NCBI RefSeq assembly: GCF_963675165.1
Contig: NC_087382.1
Location: 6,310,315-6,374,314 of the forward strand
Direction: 5' to 3'
Source of the DNA: Halichondria panicea
Lineage: Eukaryota; Porifera; Demospongiae; Suberitida; Halichondriidae
DNA: 64,000 nt
This document shows, in pieces, positions 1 to 13,466 of this stretch. The notes below the pieces were generated by a model. That model was not told the origin of the DNA, did not search any database, and saw only the letters and a program-made list of their open reading frames with translations. Position 1 is the first letter of the stretch; each line of letters opens with the position of its first letter. Both the position numbers and the translations under genes were made by a program.

Positions 1-972
1 GCTCTTTTAGGCCCCCTACGAGAAAACTAAGCAGATATAGGGATCATCGTGTACTTTCTTGAGCACAACAAGCCTCCAACCAGAGGGTGTGACGTCACAC
101 ACTGCATTTACCTAGTATCACGTGGGGCGTTGCCTATCTCTCTCTTTTGTTTGAACTTGACATTCAATACTTCAAGTATAGCCAGTAAAAATAGTGATGA
201 TACAAAAATTACAATCTCCTTTGGATCAAAATTCTAGTAAATCAAACTGGTAAATAGTTAGCTCTTCGTAGTAATGACTTCATGTTCCATACAGTTTATA
301 CCAATCACAACTTCATCATACCAGTGCCCTGCGAGTGTGCCCTCGTCACCTTCAAAACAATTATACTTTATTTCCATACCAACCAGTAGATCTACCTCCG
401 AAGATTTTAAAGAGTTGCTTTGGAGATGCTGATATTAATGTGAGAAGGTTTGCAGAGAGCTCACAGGATGCTTTTAGAAGATTCCTCTTTTAGACTTATA
501 AATTATTTTTTTCATCCCAAGATAATCGATTTACTGCCCGTAGACGAACAATCTCAAGAATCAGTCTATTCGAAATGCACCCATTTTTCACTTGAGGTAC
601 ATTGTAGTGGTTGTGAGCTCATTAAGTTTGTAAGTTTGAGGTGTTGACTGAACTTTAAAGTATGTGGACTTAATGTATAAACAATAAGTTCACAGTTTAA
701 TACATCTATATAGTGTACATAATTATAGGCATAGTTTCGAAACAACAGAATACTTTCTTCTGTTCTAGATCTAGTGCTGTTCATGAGGCACTGCTGGTAC
801 CACTAAAATCAACACAAAGCTAGCTAGTAGGCTTGTATTTAATATGAGTATAGACAATTAAGTAGCTTTAAAAATACACGTATTATATACAAACTATCAC
901 CAATGTTGGTAATAAAAGGAAGCTCTTTACAGCAGTATGACAAAACACACAACTTCACAGCACTCTCATAAT
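1..972. other. AT-rich intergenic DNA, no gene seen
   Basis: Both strands carry only short open frames with no recognisable domain, codon pattern or splice context. The stretch ends at the left arm of an inverted-repeat element. I see nothing functional in it. Confidence 0.5.
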
Positions 973-1227
973 ATGGGGTGTCCATCGTTTGTGTAAAAAT
1001 ATTGATGACAAAAACACAAGGTATTTAGCAAATCACTGAGGGTATTTAGTAAATGACTGGGGGTATTTAGGAAAGGACTGAGTACTTTCTTCTGTTCTAG
1101 ATTATCATAATAATACCGTATTCTAGTAGGTACATTTTGTTTGCTAAATAACCCTCAAGTTCTTTCCTAAATACCACCAAAACCTTGTGTTTTTGTCATC
1201 AATATTTTGACACAAACGGCACCCCAT
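973..1227. mobile_element. MITE with about 55-bp terminal inverted repeats
   Basis: The left end (from 973, ATGGGGTGTCC) and the right end (to 1227, GGCACCCCAT) are inverted copies over about 55 bp, including the shared core ATTGATGACAAAAACACAAG. Between them is a short direct repeat built on GGTATTTAG. The flanks resemble each other (ACTCTCATAAT and ACTCTCACATTAT), but this is not an exact target duplication. There is no coding capacity, so it is non-autonomous and the superfamily is unassigned. Confidence 0.75.
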
Positions 1228-1632
1228 ACTCTCACATTATCAACAGGTATGCCAAGCTCAGAGGTTAGTAGTCTGTACTGGATTTCCTTCAATCACAACA
1301 CTTTTTAACCAAATCAACAACAATGAAATTGATTTGCATACAGCCATTTCTAACCTCAGCATGAGCTTTATATATATAGAACAACTTTCAGCACGGTATT
1401 TTGTGCCATACTTTACACTGTACTTTTAAATGAAAAGTAATTGAATGACCTTTGGACTCGCTAATTATAATAAGAGAATTTTCAAAAAGATAGACTCTCC
1501 ATTAAAACATGATCAACCAAAAAGACTACGTGTATTTCTGGCATGGCCAATAATTATGATTCACACGTACATGTACATGGCTATCAAATATTATAATGCA
1601 CATACATACACACAGAAACAGTTGAAATTTGC

Positions 1633-3828
1633 ATGTCAGTTTGTGTACAACCGAAAATGTCTGAACTAGTGACAAAAGACGCGATTAAGAAACTAGACGC
1701 AAAACTAGAATGCTTGATTTGCCTCGACACTTACAAACAACCGAAACTCTTGCCATGCTATCACGTATTTTGCAAGTCACCATGTCTGGAGAAACTAGTG
1801 ACCAAGGATGGACGCTCCCTCACTTGTCCCACCTGTCGACACATTGTCCCACTGTCAGAAAAGGGAGTGGCTGGACTACAATCAGATTTCCACATCGACC
1901 ACTTGTTTGAGATACGAGATGCTTTTGGTAAAGTTGCAGAATTGAGTAAGACACAATGTGGCAATTGTGAGGAGGGGAAAGCAACCGGATACTGCCGAGA
2001 TTGTGAAGACTTACTATGCAATAATTGCCAAGCAGCCCATCAAGCGCTGAAGCTGACAAGGTTTCATCATATAGTGAGCCTTCAGGAATTCCAGGAAGAA
2101 GCCACGAAAGTCATCACAGCCAAGAAAGCGATACTCACTTGCAGCAAACATTGCAAAAATGAACTCAAGATTTACTGTGAAACTTGCAAGGATCTTATCT
2201 GTACCGATTGCACTATCCGGCTACATAAAGACCACAATTACGACCTAGTTGCTGACGTGTTTCCTAAACACAAGGAAGAACTTGTCTCAGGTATCACACC
2301 TGTCAAAGAAAAGCTAGGCAAAGTCCAACAAGCACTGAAGGTATTCGATACCCTTGCAAAAAATACTCATGATCAAAGAGCCATCCTTGAAGCCAACATA
2401 CACAGAGAGATTGATGAACAACACCGACTGTTAGATCAACGAAGGACGGAGCTTGTGGGAGAGCTGGATTTGTTGACTCAGCAGAAGCTAAAAGACCTGG
2501 CCGCACAAAGGGACCAGGTGGAGATCACTCAGGTGAAACTAGCCAGCTGTCTCGAGTATGCTGAAGGGGCGCTTGAAACAGGCACAGAATGCGAAGTGCT
2601 GAAAATAAAAACTCCTGTACTCAAGAGACTTGAACAGATATCAACTGAATTCAAACTCGACGCCATTCAACAAGAAAAAGAGATTACAATGAAGTTGACT
2701 ACATTTGAAAAAGAACCCTTAAAACAGTCATTAAAAATGCATGATGATGATGAGGTGATCGACAGTTGCAGTCTAAAAGGGGAAAACATAACCAGTGTAC
2801 GAGTAAAACAGGCAGTGAAATTGGAACTTCATCTCAAGAGACCACATCAAAACGTTGAGGTAGTTGCAGCAGTCACCCAGACCCCGATCAAATGCGAGAT
2901 TATCAGGAGAGATAACAAGTACGAAATCACTTACACACCCATAAACAGAGGTAAACACGAAATGAACCTGACCATCAATGGCAAACACGTTCAAGGTAGT
3001 CCATTTACTGTGGTAGCCATGTCTCAGCCGCACACACTGAGAGCACCAAGCAGAATGATTAGCAATTTGGACAAACCCTGGGGTGTCGTTGTCAATAGCA
3101 ACAGTCATGTGATTGTTGCCGAGCGTGGCAGTGGACAAATACTAGTCTATGACGATGATTTTAAACAGATTCAAGTATTTGATTCACAAGGCGAGGCTCC
3201 AGCGGGAGTGGCTGTTGACAAATATGATAATATCTACATAAGTGATCGAGATGATCACAAAATTAGAAAATTTACCGTCAATGGAGATTTTCTCAAAGAA
3301 GCTGGGACTAAAGGTGATCAGAGGCTTCAGTTCAACACACCAACTGGAATAGGCTACAACAAGACCAACGACAAGATATATGTTGGTGACCAGTATAACA
3401 ATCGAATTCAAGTATTAAACCCAGACCTTACGTTCCACAGTATTATCAGCATTAATGACTTCAATCATCCTCTTGATGTTTCATTCGACCGTATCGGCAA
3501 TACGTACGTAGCTAACTTTGGCAGTCACAATGTGAAGGTATTCCAAAGTAATGGAAAGTTGCTGAGAACATTTGGTACATACGGCAGTGGTCCTGGACAA
3601 TTAACTAACCCAGCCGCTTTAGCTGTGAGCAATACAGACACAGTGTATGTTGTTGAGATGTACGGACATCGTATCTCGGTATTTAAAACAAATGGAGAGT
3701 TTATTTGTTCTTTCGCCAAAAATGGGAAAGAAGAAGGAGAAGTCTATCGTCCAGCTGGAATAGATATTGACAGTCACGGAAACATCGTAGTTGCAGATCG
3801 AGACAACGAACGACTTCAAGTATTTTAA
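1633..3828 (+). CDS. TRIM-NHL protein (RING, two B-boxes, coiled coil, filamin, NHL repeats)
   Basis: This is one uninterrupted frame of 731 residues. A RING finger lies at about residues 27-68 (CLIC, CYHVFC, CPTC); the CKSPC spacing is one residue longer than the usual C-x2-C. Two B-boxes follow at about 108-147 and 170-208. Then come a Glu/Lys/Gln-rich coiled coil (about 210-320), a filamin-type Ig domain (about 375-465) and about six NHL repeats forming a C-terminal propeller (about 475-731), with repeated G-I/V-A-V-D and N-x-R-I-Q-V-F signatures. This is the TRIM2/TRIM3/TRIM71 architecture. Such proteins are E3 ubiquitin ligases whose NHL propeller binds RNA or protein targets. The second Met at 1657 (MSELVTKD) is an equally good start. 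The gene is intronless, unlike most multi-exon neighbours, which suggests retroposition or a lineage-expanded family. It cannot be assigned to one vertebrate orthologue by eye. Confidence 0.93.
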   Translation: MSVCVQPKMSELVTKDAIKKLDAKLECLICLDTYKQPKLLPCYHVFCKSPCLEKLVTKDGRSLTCPTCRHIVPLSEKGVAGLQSDFHIDHLFEIRDAFGKVAELSKTQCGNCEEGKATGYCRDCEDLLCNNCQAAHQALKLTRFHHIVSLQEFQEEATKVITAKKAILTCSKHCKNELKIYCETCKDLICTDCTIRLHKDHNYDLVADVFPKHKEELVSGITPVKEKLGKVQQALKVFDTLAKNTHDQRAILEANIHREIDEQHRLLDQRRTELVGELDLLTQQKLKDLAAQRDQVEITQVKLASCLEYAEGALETGTECEVLKIKTPVLKRLEQISTEFKLDAIQQEKEITMKLTTFEKEPLKQSLKMHDDDEVIDSCSLKGENITSVRVKQAVKLELHLKRPHQNVEVVAAVTQTPIKCEIIRRDNKYEITYTPINRGKHEMNLTINGKHVQGSPFTVVAMSQPHTLRAPSRMISNLDKPWGVVVNSNSHVIVAERGSGQILVYDDDFKQIQVFDSQGEAPAGVAVDKYDNIYISDRDDHKIRKFTVNGDFLKEAGTKGDQRLQFNTPTGIGYNKTNDKIYVGDQYNNRIQVLNPDLTFHSIISINDFNHPLDVSFDRIGNTYVANFGSHNVKVFQSNGKLLRTFGTYGSGPGQLTNPAALAVSNTDTVYVVEMYGHRISVFKTNGEFICSFAKNGKEEGEVYRPAGIDIDSHGNIVVADRDNERLQVF

Positions 3829-3964
3829 TTTTGCCATAAACTTATTACAGTAACTTATGTACATAGAGTGTAAATTTATCACTTTTGTTTGTACATGTAT
3901 AATTATATACGTGTACATAATTATATTCACAAGTTTGGATCAGCAGTTCATCACAGAAAGTTGT

Positions 3965-4170
3965 TGCATAATAGCGGGACATTTTTGTGAGGTGCAAAAA
4001 AAGCACTTTTTTCAAGGGCAGAGCCTGAGATAAACTCGCAAGCATGCACCGGTATATTACACATGCAAAGCTCTTGGTGGGTATTAATATTGTTTCCTGG
4101 CATTGAAATGCACAAACCACAAACATTTCTTCTGAGAGCTCTCCAACGGTATAATTATATGCAGAAAACA
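3965..4170 (+). repeat. Dispersed repeat, inverted relative at 8950-9180
   Basis: The block contains TTTTGTGAGGTGCAAAA, GAGGGCAGA-like text, CATGCAAAGCT and TTCTGGCATTGAAA-like text in the same order as the reverse complement of 8950-9180. Divergence is high, so these are old copies of one family. No coding potential. Confidence 0.5.
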
Positions 4171-4654
4171 AACATTGTGCATGTCTACCATAATTATGGC
4201 CAGTATAATTATATACTAATAGTTTTATTTACCTGGGAGTCAGGAGTGTCATACAAAATTTTGAAGTGGAGGAAATAAATGTCCTGAAGATACTTCTTTT
4301 TTTCCATCTATCTCAGTTCTCCTCTATAAAGGAGTACTATACTGATCTTGTACCACTTGCATGGTTTTCAAGCATTGCTCTTTTCTGTACTTTCTATTTT
4401 TTCCACTATAGACGTCTAGTTGCTTTGAATTTTGGTCCTGATGTGCATTGATTTCGTATAATTTTAGTTTCTATAACATTATAATTATAGAGAAGTTTTT
4501 CTTTCGTGTGGAAAGTGGTAAAAATTGTTGTGATTTCCTTAGTGACCTCAAGCTCCATAAAATTATAATTATGCTTTTGTTGGTTCTTGAAAGTCAATTT
4601 ATAGATACATGCACCAGTCCTATACTAGATATAATTATGCCTCGAGGCGTAGCC

Positions 4655-5060
4655 GCACGAGGGATACGGTAAAGCTGACTGTGTGTGTGTGTGTGTGTGT
4701 CTGTGTGTCTGTGTGTCTGTTCCAGCTGTAACTGCTCAACGGTTGCAATGCGACGAAAACTAACAGCTTCTATAGGCTTCTAGCCACGTTCTCTTGGATT
4801 TTGATTCGTGGATTAGCAAACTAAAGCTTCTTTCTCGAGTTATGGCTAGTTTGACTCACATTGAAGGCTGTTGCAGTCTCTTCAGAATCTTTCATAGCAT
4901 CATCTGTCCGCACAAACTTTCTATTCAACATATGAGTTAGCCTTGCACTAAAGCGCTAGCTTTTTGTTAGCTACAAGACTCAGAAAATACCTGTTAAAAC
5001 AGCTAGCTAGCAGTAGCCATTTGTGAAATTGATCTCTTTGGACACACCCTTTAATTATTC
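4655..5060 (+). repeat. Dispersed repeat family with internal (GT)n array
   Basis: After a (GT)n tract at 4681-4715, the text through TTCTATAGGCTTCTAG, TTGGATTTTGATTCGTGGATT and CTCGAGTTATG matches 13478-13600. In reverse complement it also matches 23150-23285. The continuation, with CTTCAGAAT, AGCATCATCTG and TAGCAGTAGCCATTTG, matches the reverse complement of 23020-23150. At least three copies in the window share the same microsatellite position, so the GT array belongs to the element. Confidence 0.7.
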
Positions 5061-6670
5061 CTATGGATGTAATGCGCATGCGCGCTCATTCCCCAGATCC
5101 AGATCCTCCTGGCAGAATCATATTTTTCTTGAGGGCCTGGTAAGCCACAAAACACTACTATAGATAACAATATGCATGTACACAAGTCTTTTCTTCTTAA
5201 ATATTATAATTATACACTGCATGAACTACAGATCCAATTTTCTTCTTTCTTGAGGTCCTGGTATTAAAGCCACATAATACAACAATAGATGCATGTAATA
5301 AGTCTTTTCTTCTCAGTGACTTTATATAGATAAGCTAACTTTATGAAATAATTATGCACTTCCGCTTATAATTAATTGAAAACAAAATCTTCTTCTTTGT
5401 TGCTTCCTAGATCCTTGAGGTCCTGGTATAAGCAGCCACAAAACACAACAATGATACCATAATTATACAATTGCAAGTCATTGAATGCCTGTGTTTGAAA
5501 TCTTTCTCACCTTTGTTGGCAGAGTTGAGTGCTAGAACTAGCTAAGCGGCGGAGTCAGTTCAAGATTTGACAAGGGTTTAACATTAAACAAGATAGACAA
5601 AAGTAACAACTGACAAAACAGAGATCATACATGCACCAAAAACAAGAGAGACACACAGGGCCTCTTTAAAACAAAGAATCTATTGTTAACACAAATGGAG
5701 GCTCTGCTCCACAGTTAACCTACTTAACATACCTATAACAGAAACCATAGCTACAGTACAAATTAACTAAGTAAACAATGTACACATTATCAATATTGAA
5801 GAAAACGACACCTCTTATAATTTTTCTGATCGGATGGAAAATCCTATAAATTATCAAGTTCAAGCAGGTTTATTGCAAGGGGAGAATCAATGACGCATAT
5901 CATATGGAACAGCTTCCTGATTGTTTTGATCAACTGAACATGCAATATTGACTCATTTTAGGTATGTGGCAAAGTTTTCCCATGCATTTTTCTAACAAAG
6001 TATAATAACTATTTTGACTCCTAGAGCAGCTAGCGTCTCTCCACCTTAATTATAGCATATAGATACTGTGAACCTGTATATACTCATTTCTGAAGGTCAA
6101 GATACCTATACTAATATAGTCATCGTATACATGATTATTTTTGTAGACAAGTGGAGTAAAGTAGTATTCCCCAGAAAAATGTTATGTCCATTTTTAAGCA
6201 AAAACATGGCGAGAGGCATTAGCACAGCGCCAGCTTGAACACTAGTTATTATATAGGAACTCAGAAACTATTTGATCCATTTATAAGTATAATATTGACA
6301 TAATTATTCCATCGACTGTTTTGCATTGTTCCTTGAGAGAAGCATTGCAAATTTTTACTTTTGTTTATCTGTACAGTACACCATTTTATAATCTTGCAAC
6401 ATGAACAAAAACCAATGTTTTTCTCAGGTATCTCCTTTAATTATAGGAAGGGCGGCTGAATGAGACTTCTACGTATAATATATACTATATAGGTAACTAT
6501 ATTTTGCACATAATTTTTTTTCTACCCTATACTCTATACTGTTATTCTTAGTGACCAAGGCAAGGGAGCACAGATTGTACATGCATGTAGCCTGTTAGTA
6601 CTTTATTTGATTCTGTATCGAATAATAAAACCCCTCCTATTAGTTTTACTGTTGACTCCACTGCTCAAAA

Positions 6671-6760
6671 TAAACGTCAGTATATATATATATAGGGGTG
6701 GGGCCTAAATTGTTAGTGCATGGCCCCCCCCTATATATATATATATATATATAACCCCAA
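6671..6760. repeat. TA-rich simple repeat with C-rich interruption
   Basis: Two (TA)n tracts face each other around a short segment containing GGGGTGGGGCC and GGCCCCCCCC. It can fold into a hairpin and may be an eroded short inverted-repeat element. No gene. Confidence 0.45.
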
Positions 6761-7266
6761 ATTGCTAGCGTTTTAGGGCCAGGGGCAGAGCCGCACATGC
6801 ACTCACTGGTCCCCATGCATTAATTGTTGAATGTTTCAAGCACAAACATTTCAGAAATAAGCTATTTTTAGATAACAGTTGACTGGATGGAATGCAAGAT
6901 GCTCAAGATTTCTATCGGGAAAGTCTGACGTGAGCTCTTCATGCCAATGAACATCAGAGACCAGCGCAGCATGCACAGTCAGTGCATTGCCATTACCATA
7001 ATCATAGATAGTAAAGCCATAATTATACTGCATGTGTAAAAGATCTAGACCAGAGGAGGTAACGACTATAGATAATTAAAGATTCTTTAACTCTTATCTA
7101 TGGTAGCTACTTCTTCCTCTTCAATGAAACCCACAAAGGTGTGTGACATGCAAGGGGCATTCCCTTGGGTTTACCCTACTGTAACGATTCCTGACAGTAT
7201 AGCTTATTGTACTTGTGCATGTACTTGACTTGTGCATGTACTACAGTAGACTCGGATCTGTACGGT

Positions 7267-10200
7267 ATGAGCTCTCAAAGACTAGATCTACATCTAGGCT
7301 TGAGTGAGGAGAATCCATTCACACATAGCAGAGAGGAGGAATTGTCCAGCGATTCCACAGGAGGACCCAAGGAAGTTCGTGAATTTGAAATGGAAATAGT
7401 CGATACCAGGAATGACGTAGATCTAGGTATTATTATTAGTATTAGTGTTGTATTACATTTTGCCACTTTGCAATTGGGAATTGTTCTGGAACTAGTCTAT
7501 ATAGATCTAATGTGTGTTGTTTCCCCAAACAAATGTATATCCTATTAGATACAGCTGAATGTTAATTCATAGTAATTTATAGTATCCATGGTTAATTGCT
7601 ACATCTGGCTTCGTTTTTTCCCAAAGAAATTTCGTTATAGCGCCACCCTAAGAAAAGCGCCAAGAACGAAAATTAATTCTAGCTCCAAAGTTCCAAATCA
7701 AGGCTAACCGAAATTTTATATAGGCACTAAACATGCAGTAATAGATCTAGCAGTAATAGTGCTACAGTTGAGCCTCGGTTATCCGAACACCTTTGTCCCC
7801 GGGCCCATTCGGGTAAGTGAAATATTCGGATAATCAAAAGCTGGCTTTTTGCCAGCCACGTGGGCAATTTCCTACTGTGCATGCTCAGATTGCACTATGC
7901 TCTAGCATTCGGATAATCGAGGATTCGGATAACCGGGATTCGGATAACCGAGGCTCAACTGTATATATATTTGTGCACCACTGGATTTTTTGGGCAGTAA
8001 AAAGACAGTATAATTATTAGACATTTTGGGAGCAATGTAGTACACTGTATATAGTGCGCATGTGAACCGTGATAGCATTATTGTGGTGTGTATATAGACA
8101 ACACTGCTTGACATAATTATGTCTTTATTTAGATAATATTCATTGTTCCTAATTCGGTGGTGCCTTCATTTCATGCTCACAACACAGGTAGTTTGGGAGC
8201 ACCACTCGCCTCTCAGAGTGTGGGTTCTTACATTCCTCGGCCTATTTTGCATACTGCTTCTGATCCAATGGATACTTTCCAGGTATATGCGTTCAATCTA
8301 AAATTCAGGTTCTTGGTAAACAATTATTCAAATCTGTATATATAGAGGGTACTGAACATCTTTGAAGTGCTCAAAAAACACAGCATGTCTTTGCTGAGTA
8401 AGCCCACTCTGGAGGAACTGAAAACAATCAACAATATTTACTCCCAAAGAAGCATGCAGATCAGCTTCTTTGGTCTCCATAACACTGGAAAGACCACTCT
8501 GATCAATACACTTCTTGGAAATAGGTACAAGAGTTTTTGTTCCAATTAACCCCTGTTATGTTTGTTGTACATGTATATGCAGAATTCTCCCTGAGAATAT
8601 GATGAATGAGAGCAGTGTGACAGTCAGGATTCGTTCTCACCAGGTATATAAGTTCTAGAGTATGTGCTGCATGTCATCAATGCATATACCGTAACTACCT
8701 GGTCTTGAATGCGCATAGTTTAATTTGAGAATGACAACTTCCCTAATGCGTTTCTAACTAATGCGAATTGTATGCGGAATTGCATGCAAAATTCAATGCT
8801 CATGCATGCTGCGTGTCTTTTGTGTACGATCTTATAGCAATTGGAAATCTTAAAAGTCGCAATCGAAAGAACCTCGCATTCAAAACGAGGTGTATAGTAT
8901 GCTTATAGTATAATTATACTGTGCTATAGATGCAGCCAGGAGTACTCCTGATGCAGCATATCGTATAGCAGGAAATGTTTGCTATTTGGCTTGCAAAATT
9001 CGTGGGTTCTAATATTCGCGTTTCAATACCAGAAAACCACACCTACCAATAGCTTTGCATGTGAAATACTAGTGCGTGAGAGTTTCCCCCATGCAGTTTT
9101 AATTTTCGCGTTAACTGTCTGCCCTCAAAAACGCGAAATTTTGCACCTCACGAAAATTTCCTGCTGTGGTGGTTCATGAATGGTGGTGTGGTAGACATTA
9201 ATTAATTCACTTAGCATTTGAAAACTTATTATCCGTAGCTAAAATATGTTAATACAGGATACTTACCCTTTGCTTCTGGTCGAAATTGACAATGATGAAT
9301 GGACAATGGTGCATCACAGAAAAGGAGCAGACAGTATTCAAAAGACAATTAAGAAGCTAAACGAACATGCCAGGAAAAATAAAATCGTGAGTTAGTGTGT
9401 TGTTGTATTACTGATACTTGTCTGTGAGTATCCATGGAATATAATGCATTTATTGCTTGCATGCATGGTATACCCTAGTCCTTTCTTACGAAGAAGGGTC
9501 TGGCAACAGTGGAGTTGTCCCCTGCGCCAGGATCTTGGTGCCGTCATAGATAGTAGAGGAGAGGGATTGGAAACGCATGCGTGGGACTCAGTACAATTTC
9601 GGCCCATCCGTGTCTCGCCTACGCCCACGCAATGCTGTAGCGGTAACTGAAGCAAGGCATCTTTTTAGAAGGACAGAGAAGTGCCTTGGCCTCAGGGATA
9701 TTGCACAGGGCTATGCCAGTTAGTACTATGCTCTTAGTACCTAGTATAGTTGTAACCTTAACCTAGAAGTGTCTACTAAAGGAGTTTCATGAGTTTTTTT
9801 AAGCTTTCCTTGACTGGCTGAGGATTGTGGGATTTTTTATCTCTCCAAAAAGAAGTACAGCCTGTTTGAGATTGAAGACAAGTACAGTGGTATGTTAAGT
9901 GTTTTTTAAATGTAGCAACTTTGTGATTGACTCTCCATGGTAGTATTTGCTGACAAATTTATTATCACACTCATGACTTTCACTTGTGGGATTTTGTGGA
10001 AGTGTAGGTGTTGAAGTAGCAAATGTATATAGGCTAGAAGTGACCCTTTAATGTTACTACATGCTATTGTACACTTTATTTGTAATTATACGAATGGATC
10101 GGCAAGTTTTTTGGGGAAGAGTTATGAGAGAATAAATGACGGAAGTGTCAGTTGTGGAAGACCCAAGGTAACTGTTATCTCAAACTGATACTGTTTTTAA

Positions 10201-13200
10201 TCTCAGATTGTGTGCATCTGATGATGCTTCTTCAGAGTTTACATCGGCAGACTGTAGCACGTTCACTGAACCACAGAAAATTGCATCATTAGTTCTGTCT
10301 TTACATCACGAGTAGACATACAATAATTATGTTAAATTGTTTGTATAATGAATTGTTTATGATCTAGATCTATAAAAGAGAAGTTAACATGTTCTTGAAC
10401 TTCTATTAACACTGTGTCTGATCCCACTGTAAACTATTTCATACAATGGCGAAAACTCCTCTAATACTAACTTCTGAAACACGAATGGAAGCTAGTAGCC
10501 TAACTTGATCCTAGTAGCCTTCCTGCCTGTCTCATGTCTCTTTCTGGCTAGTCAGTAATAGCCTTCCTGCCTGTCTTTTGGCTGTTAAAGATTAAAATAC
10601 TAAAATTATCATAGGACAAAGGTCAATTTCTAGTGACGGAGGCAGGAAAGGAAGAAATTTAACCGTGACACGCATGGGCCGGGCATTTACGTATGCGTTT
10701 CCAATCCCTCTCCTCTACTATCTATGGTGCCGTCAATTAGATTATAGATTTGTAAAACGTCGATCATCAACTCACTTGTATCATAAAACCACACCCACTA
10801 TAGAGTGGGCATGAAATTAATTTCCACTGGGACAACTCCACATGCACATGCACTGTTTCCAGGACCACGCACTCTGGCAGCCGAAGTAAGTCCAGATCAT
10901 TTCCAGACCCTTTTTTGTATGAAGGGGCGTGGCTTGTGAGACTAGGTATACTGACGACATGTGGTTGTTCAAAGCAATCGGCACATGTCATACATGCACA
11001 TATCTGTTGACAAGCTTCAAAGCAACCGGCACATGTCGTACATGCACAGTCAGCAATAATTAAAGGGATTAGCCTCGATTCCAGGCCGCACTGAAGATTA
11101 TGTGCATAATTATTGCTGAATCAGCATTATTTTTTGCAACATTTTCATCATGCCTAGCTGGGTGGGGCTCGATCTGCAGCTAACGCTGCTTTGCCTGCAA
11201 GTAGTGCTCACTAGTTAGAGTTGTGCCAAGAAGTATTGTTTAGTGTTGGTAGTTTCAGTGCTTAGTAAGTGTGCAAAGACGGAGATAAATGTCTCACTGA
11301 CGACAATTGATCAATTCGGCAACTCACTTCTCATAACCACCACTCGATCCGTCCGCAAGCAAGTTATTCTTTCCAAATTTTTGGGAGCTGTTACTTTCTT
11401 ACCCATCTGTAGGTCCATGTAGTTAGTTTTGTTGCAAAATCGTCTTGTGCTTCGAGCAATCAGAGCCTCCAAGTATATGGTTTTTTCCGTATTTATACGG
11501 ATTTCTGTCTTCTAATACGGTTATACGGAATTAACTGCAAAAATACGGATATACATGTAGATCTAGAAGACTAGAAGTGACCTTTTGTCAGCTTACAGAA
11601 TAAGTTAACTGGCCTTATAGTGACAGTGAAGGATCTAGTAGCATCCCTACAGCTGTAGTAGCTCTATGCTCTATACTAGTATAGTGAGTCTGATACTGAA
11701 AGACAGCTATAATTTGTAAAGCCAAGTCTCGCTTGCCACGCCCCTTTATTGAAGGGGCGGGGCAATTACAAAGCCACTAAACAGCATTTCATCTCATTTC
11801 CATGTTTTGTACTGAAAATCATCATTAAATACGGAAAAATGAGCTGATTAATACTGAAAAGAAAAGTCTCTACTTGGAGGCTCTGAGCAATAATTATATA
11901 TATAGCCGCTGATTATAGGTATCTGGCGAAGATCGGTTACTTACTCTACTTGGAATGCCATTGCAACCTAGACTCGCCAGCCAGCCCTTCCTCGGGGTAA
12001 GGGACTGGTGGATTTCCTATCTGAGAGTTGTGCCGGTGGAATTTTAATGAGTTGCATGACATCATGTATGACATCATCATGTGGTTTGTAATGTCTGATA
12101 TACGTGGGATGCAAATAGCTACACAATTACAAATAAGCTCCCCTTGCTTAGTTTGTGGCAGAGAAACCAAGAAACATTGAGACTTGTGGTAGAAGGCTAT
12201 ACTGTCAAGCCTTTTCCATCCCCAGACTGGAAAGATTTTCTCCAATGTAAGACAAGTGGTGCAAATCATTTACATACTAAAGTCACTGGAGGATTTGTCT
12301 CAATTGCAGCTTGATTGATAAGCTTAATCTTGCACTAGCACAGTCTTGCCCATCCATTATTTTGTTATCATCATGCATTCTACCACAAAGAAATTAACTA
12401 AGCAATACTGTGGGCGTAAGAATGTCACATGACGTTGATACTGCACTCTGATTGGTCATTACCAGATTCAGGTAACGGTACAACTCTCAGATAGGCAATC
12501 CACCAGTCCCTTACCCCGAGGAAGGGCTGGCTGGCGAGTCTAATTGCAGCCTTTTCAGAAGAGCACGTAGCCAAACTTGTTTACCGAGTGTTGCTACTCT
12601 ACTTAGTAGTTAGCTCTGCACTAGAACGCTAGCTATTGGTAGCTGCAAGAGTGAGAAGAGAGCTGCAAGGCTCTGCTGACTTGCAGCCATTAATTTTAGA
12701 CTTGAACTTTTGGCATCAATCGTTTTTAACAACACTCATCATCGATCATTACCCACTCTTTGAGTTTCCCTGGATTTTGCATCATGATAATTATAATCAA
12801 TGTGTGTATAAAAGCTTGCTTAGTAGCTTTATGTTATGTAGCTTTGGTACCTCCACCGAGGCATCAGCACCTGCGGTGCTTTCATTTTTGCAGTTTTGCT
12901 GTTCTTTTCATAGAATCTTCAACTCAGTTCATACTTCACACAAATGTCACAAATCATATAAATTATAGCCAACACATAATTATATAAACTGCAATGTGCA
13001 CATTTCTACTAGTGAAGAGTCATCTTTCCACTCCTTGTTTTCAGCCGCATATATTGAAGGATCTAGCCCACTAATGATAGGTACCTCTCTTGCCACCTTG
13101 GTCTTGTTTTGAATCTTCTACAAGTGTATGTTATTTACTAGCCATTTCATGCACGATTGTATATAAAAGTCTTACATGTACTCTGACATAATTATAATTA

Positions 13201-13402
13201 CATCACTGCAATGGGTTACTAGAGGGCATCTCTAAGAGATTTTGTTCCTGGAGGCCAAGCCGTATACAGCAAAAAATACCCATTACTACTTTGCAGTTGC
13301 CATACCGTATACTGGGTAATTTTCGGGGGGCAAAACATTTGTGGTTGAGTCACTTCGTAGATAATTATGCCTCGGTGCGCATGTGCAAGTGAGGTATACG
13401 GT

Positions 13403-13466
<64 letters not shown>

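Larger units (their letters stand above)
3829..7266. other. Intergenic region with dispersed repeats
   Basis: No convincing gene. It holds a repeat at about 3965-4170 whose inverted relative lies at about 8950-9180, and a degenerate MITE end at about 4241-4275 (GTGTCATACA type, as at 14578 and 43310). A dispersed repeat with a (GT)n core runs from about 4655 to 5060, and TA-rich simple sequence lies at about 6678-6755. The octamer ATAATTAT recurs throughout. Confidence 0.5.
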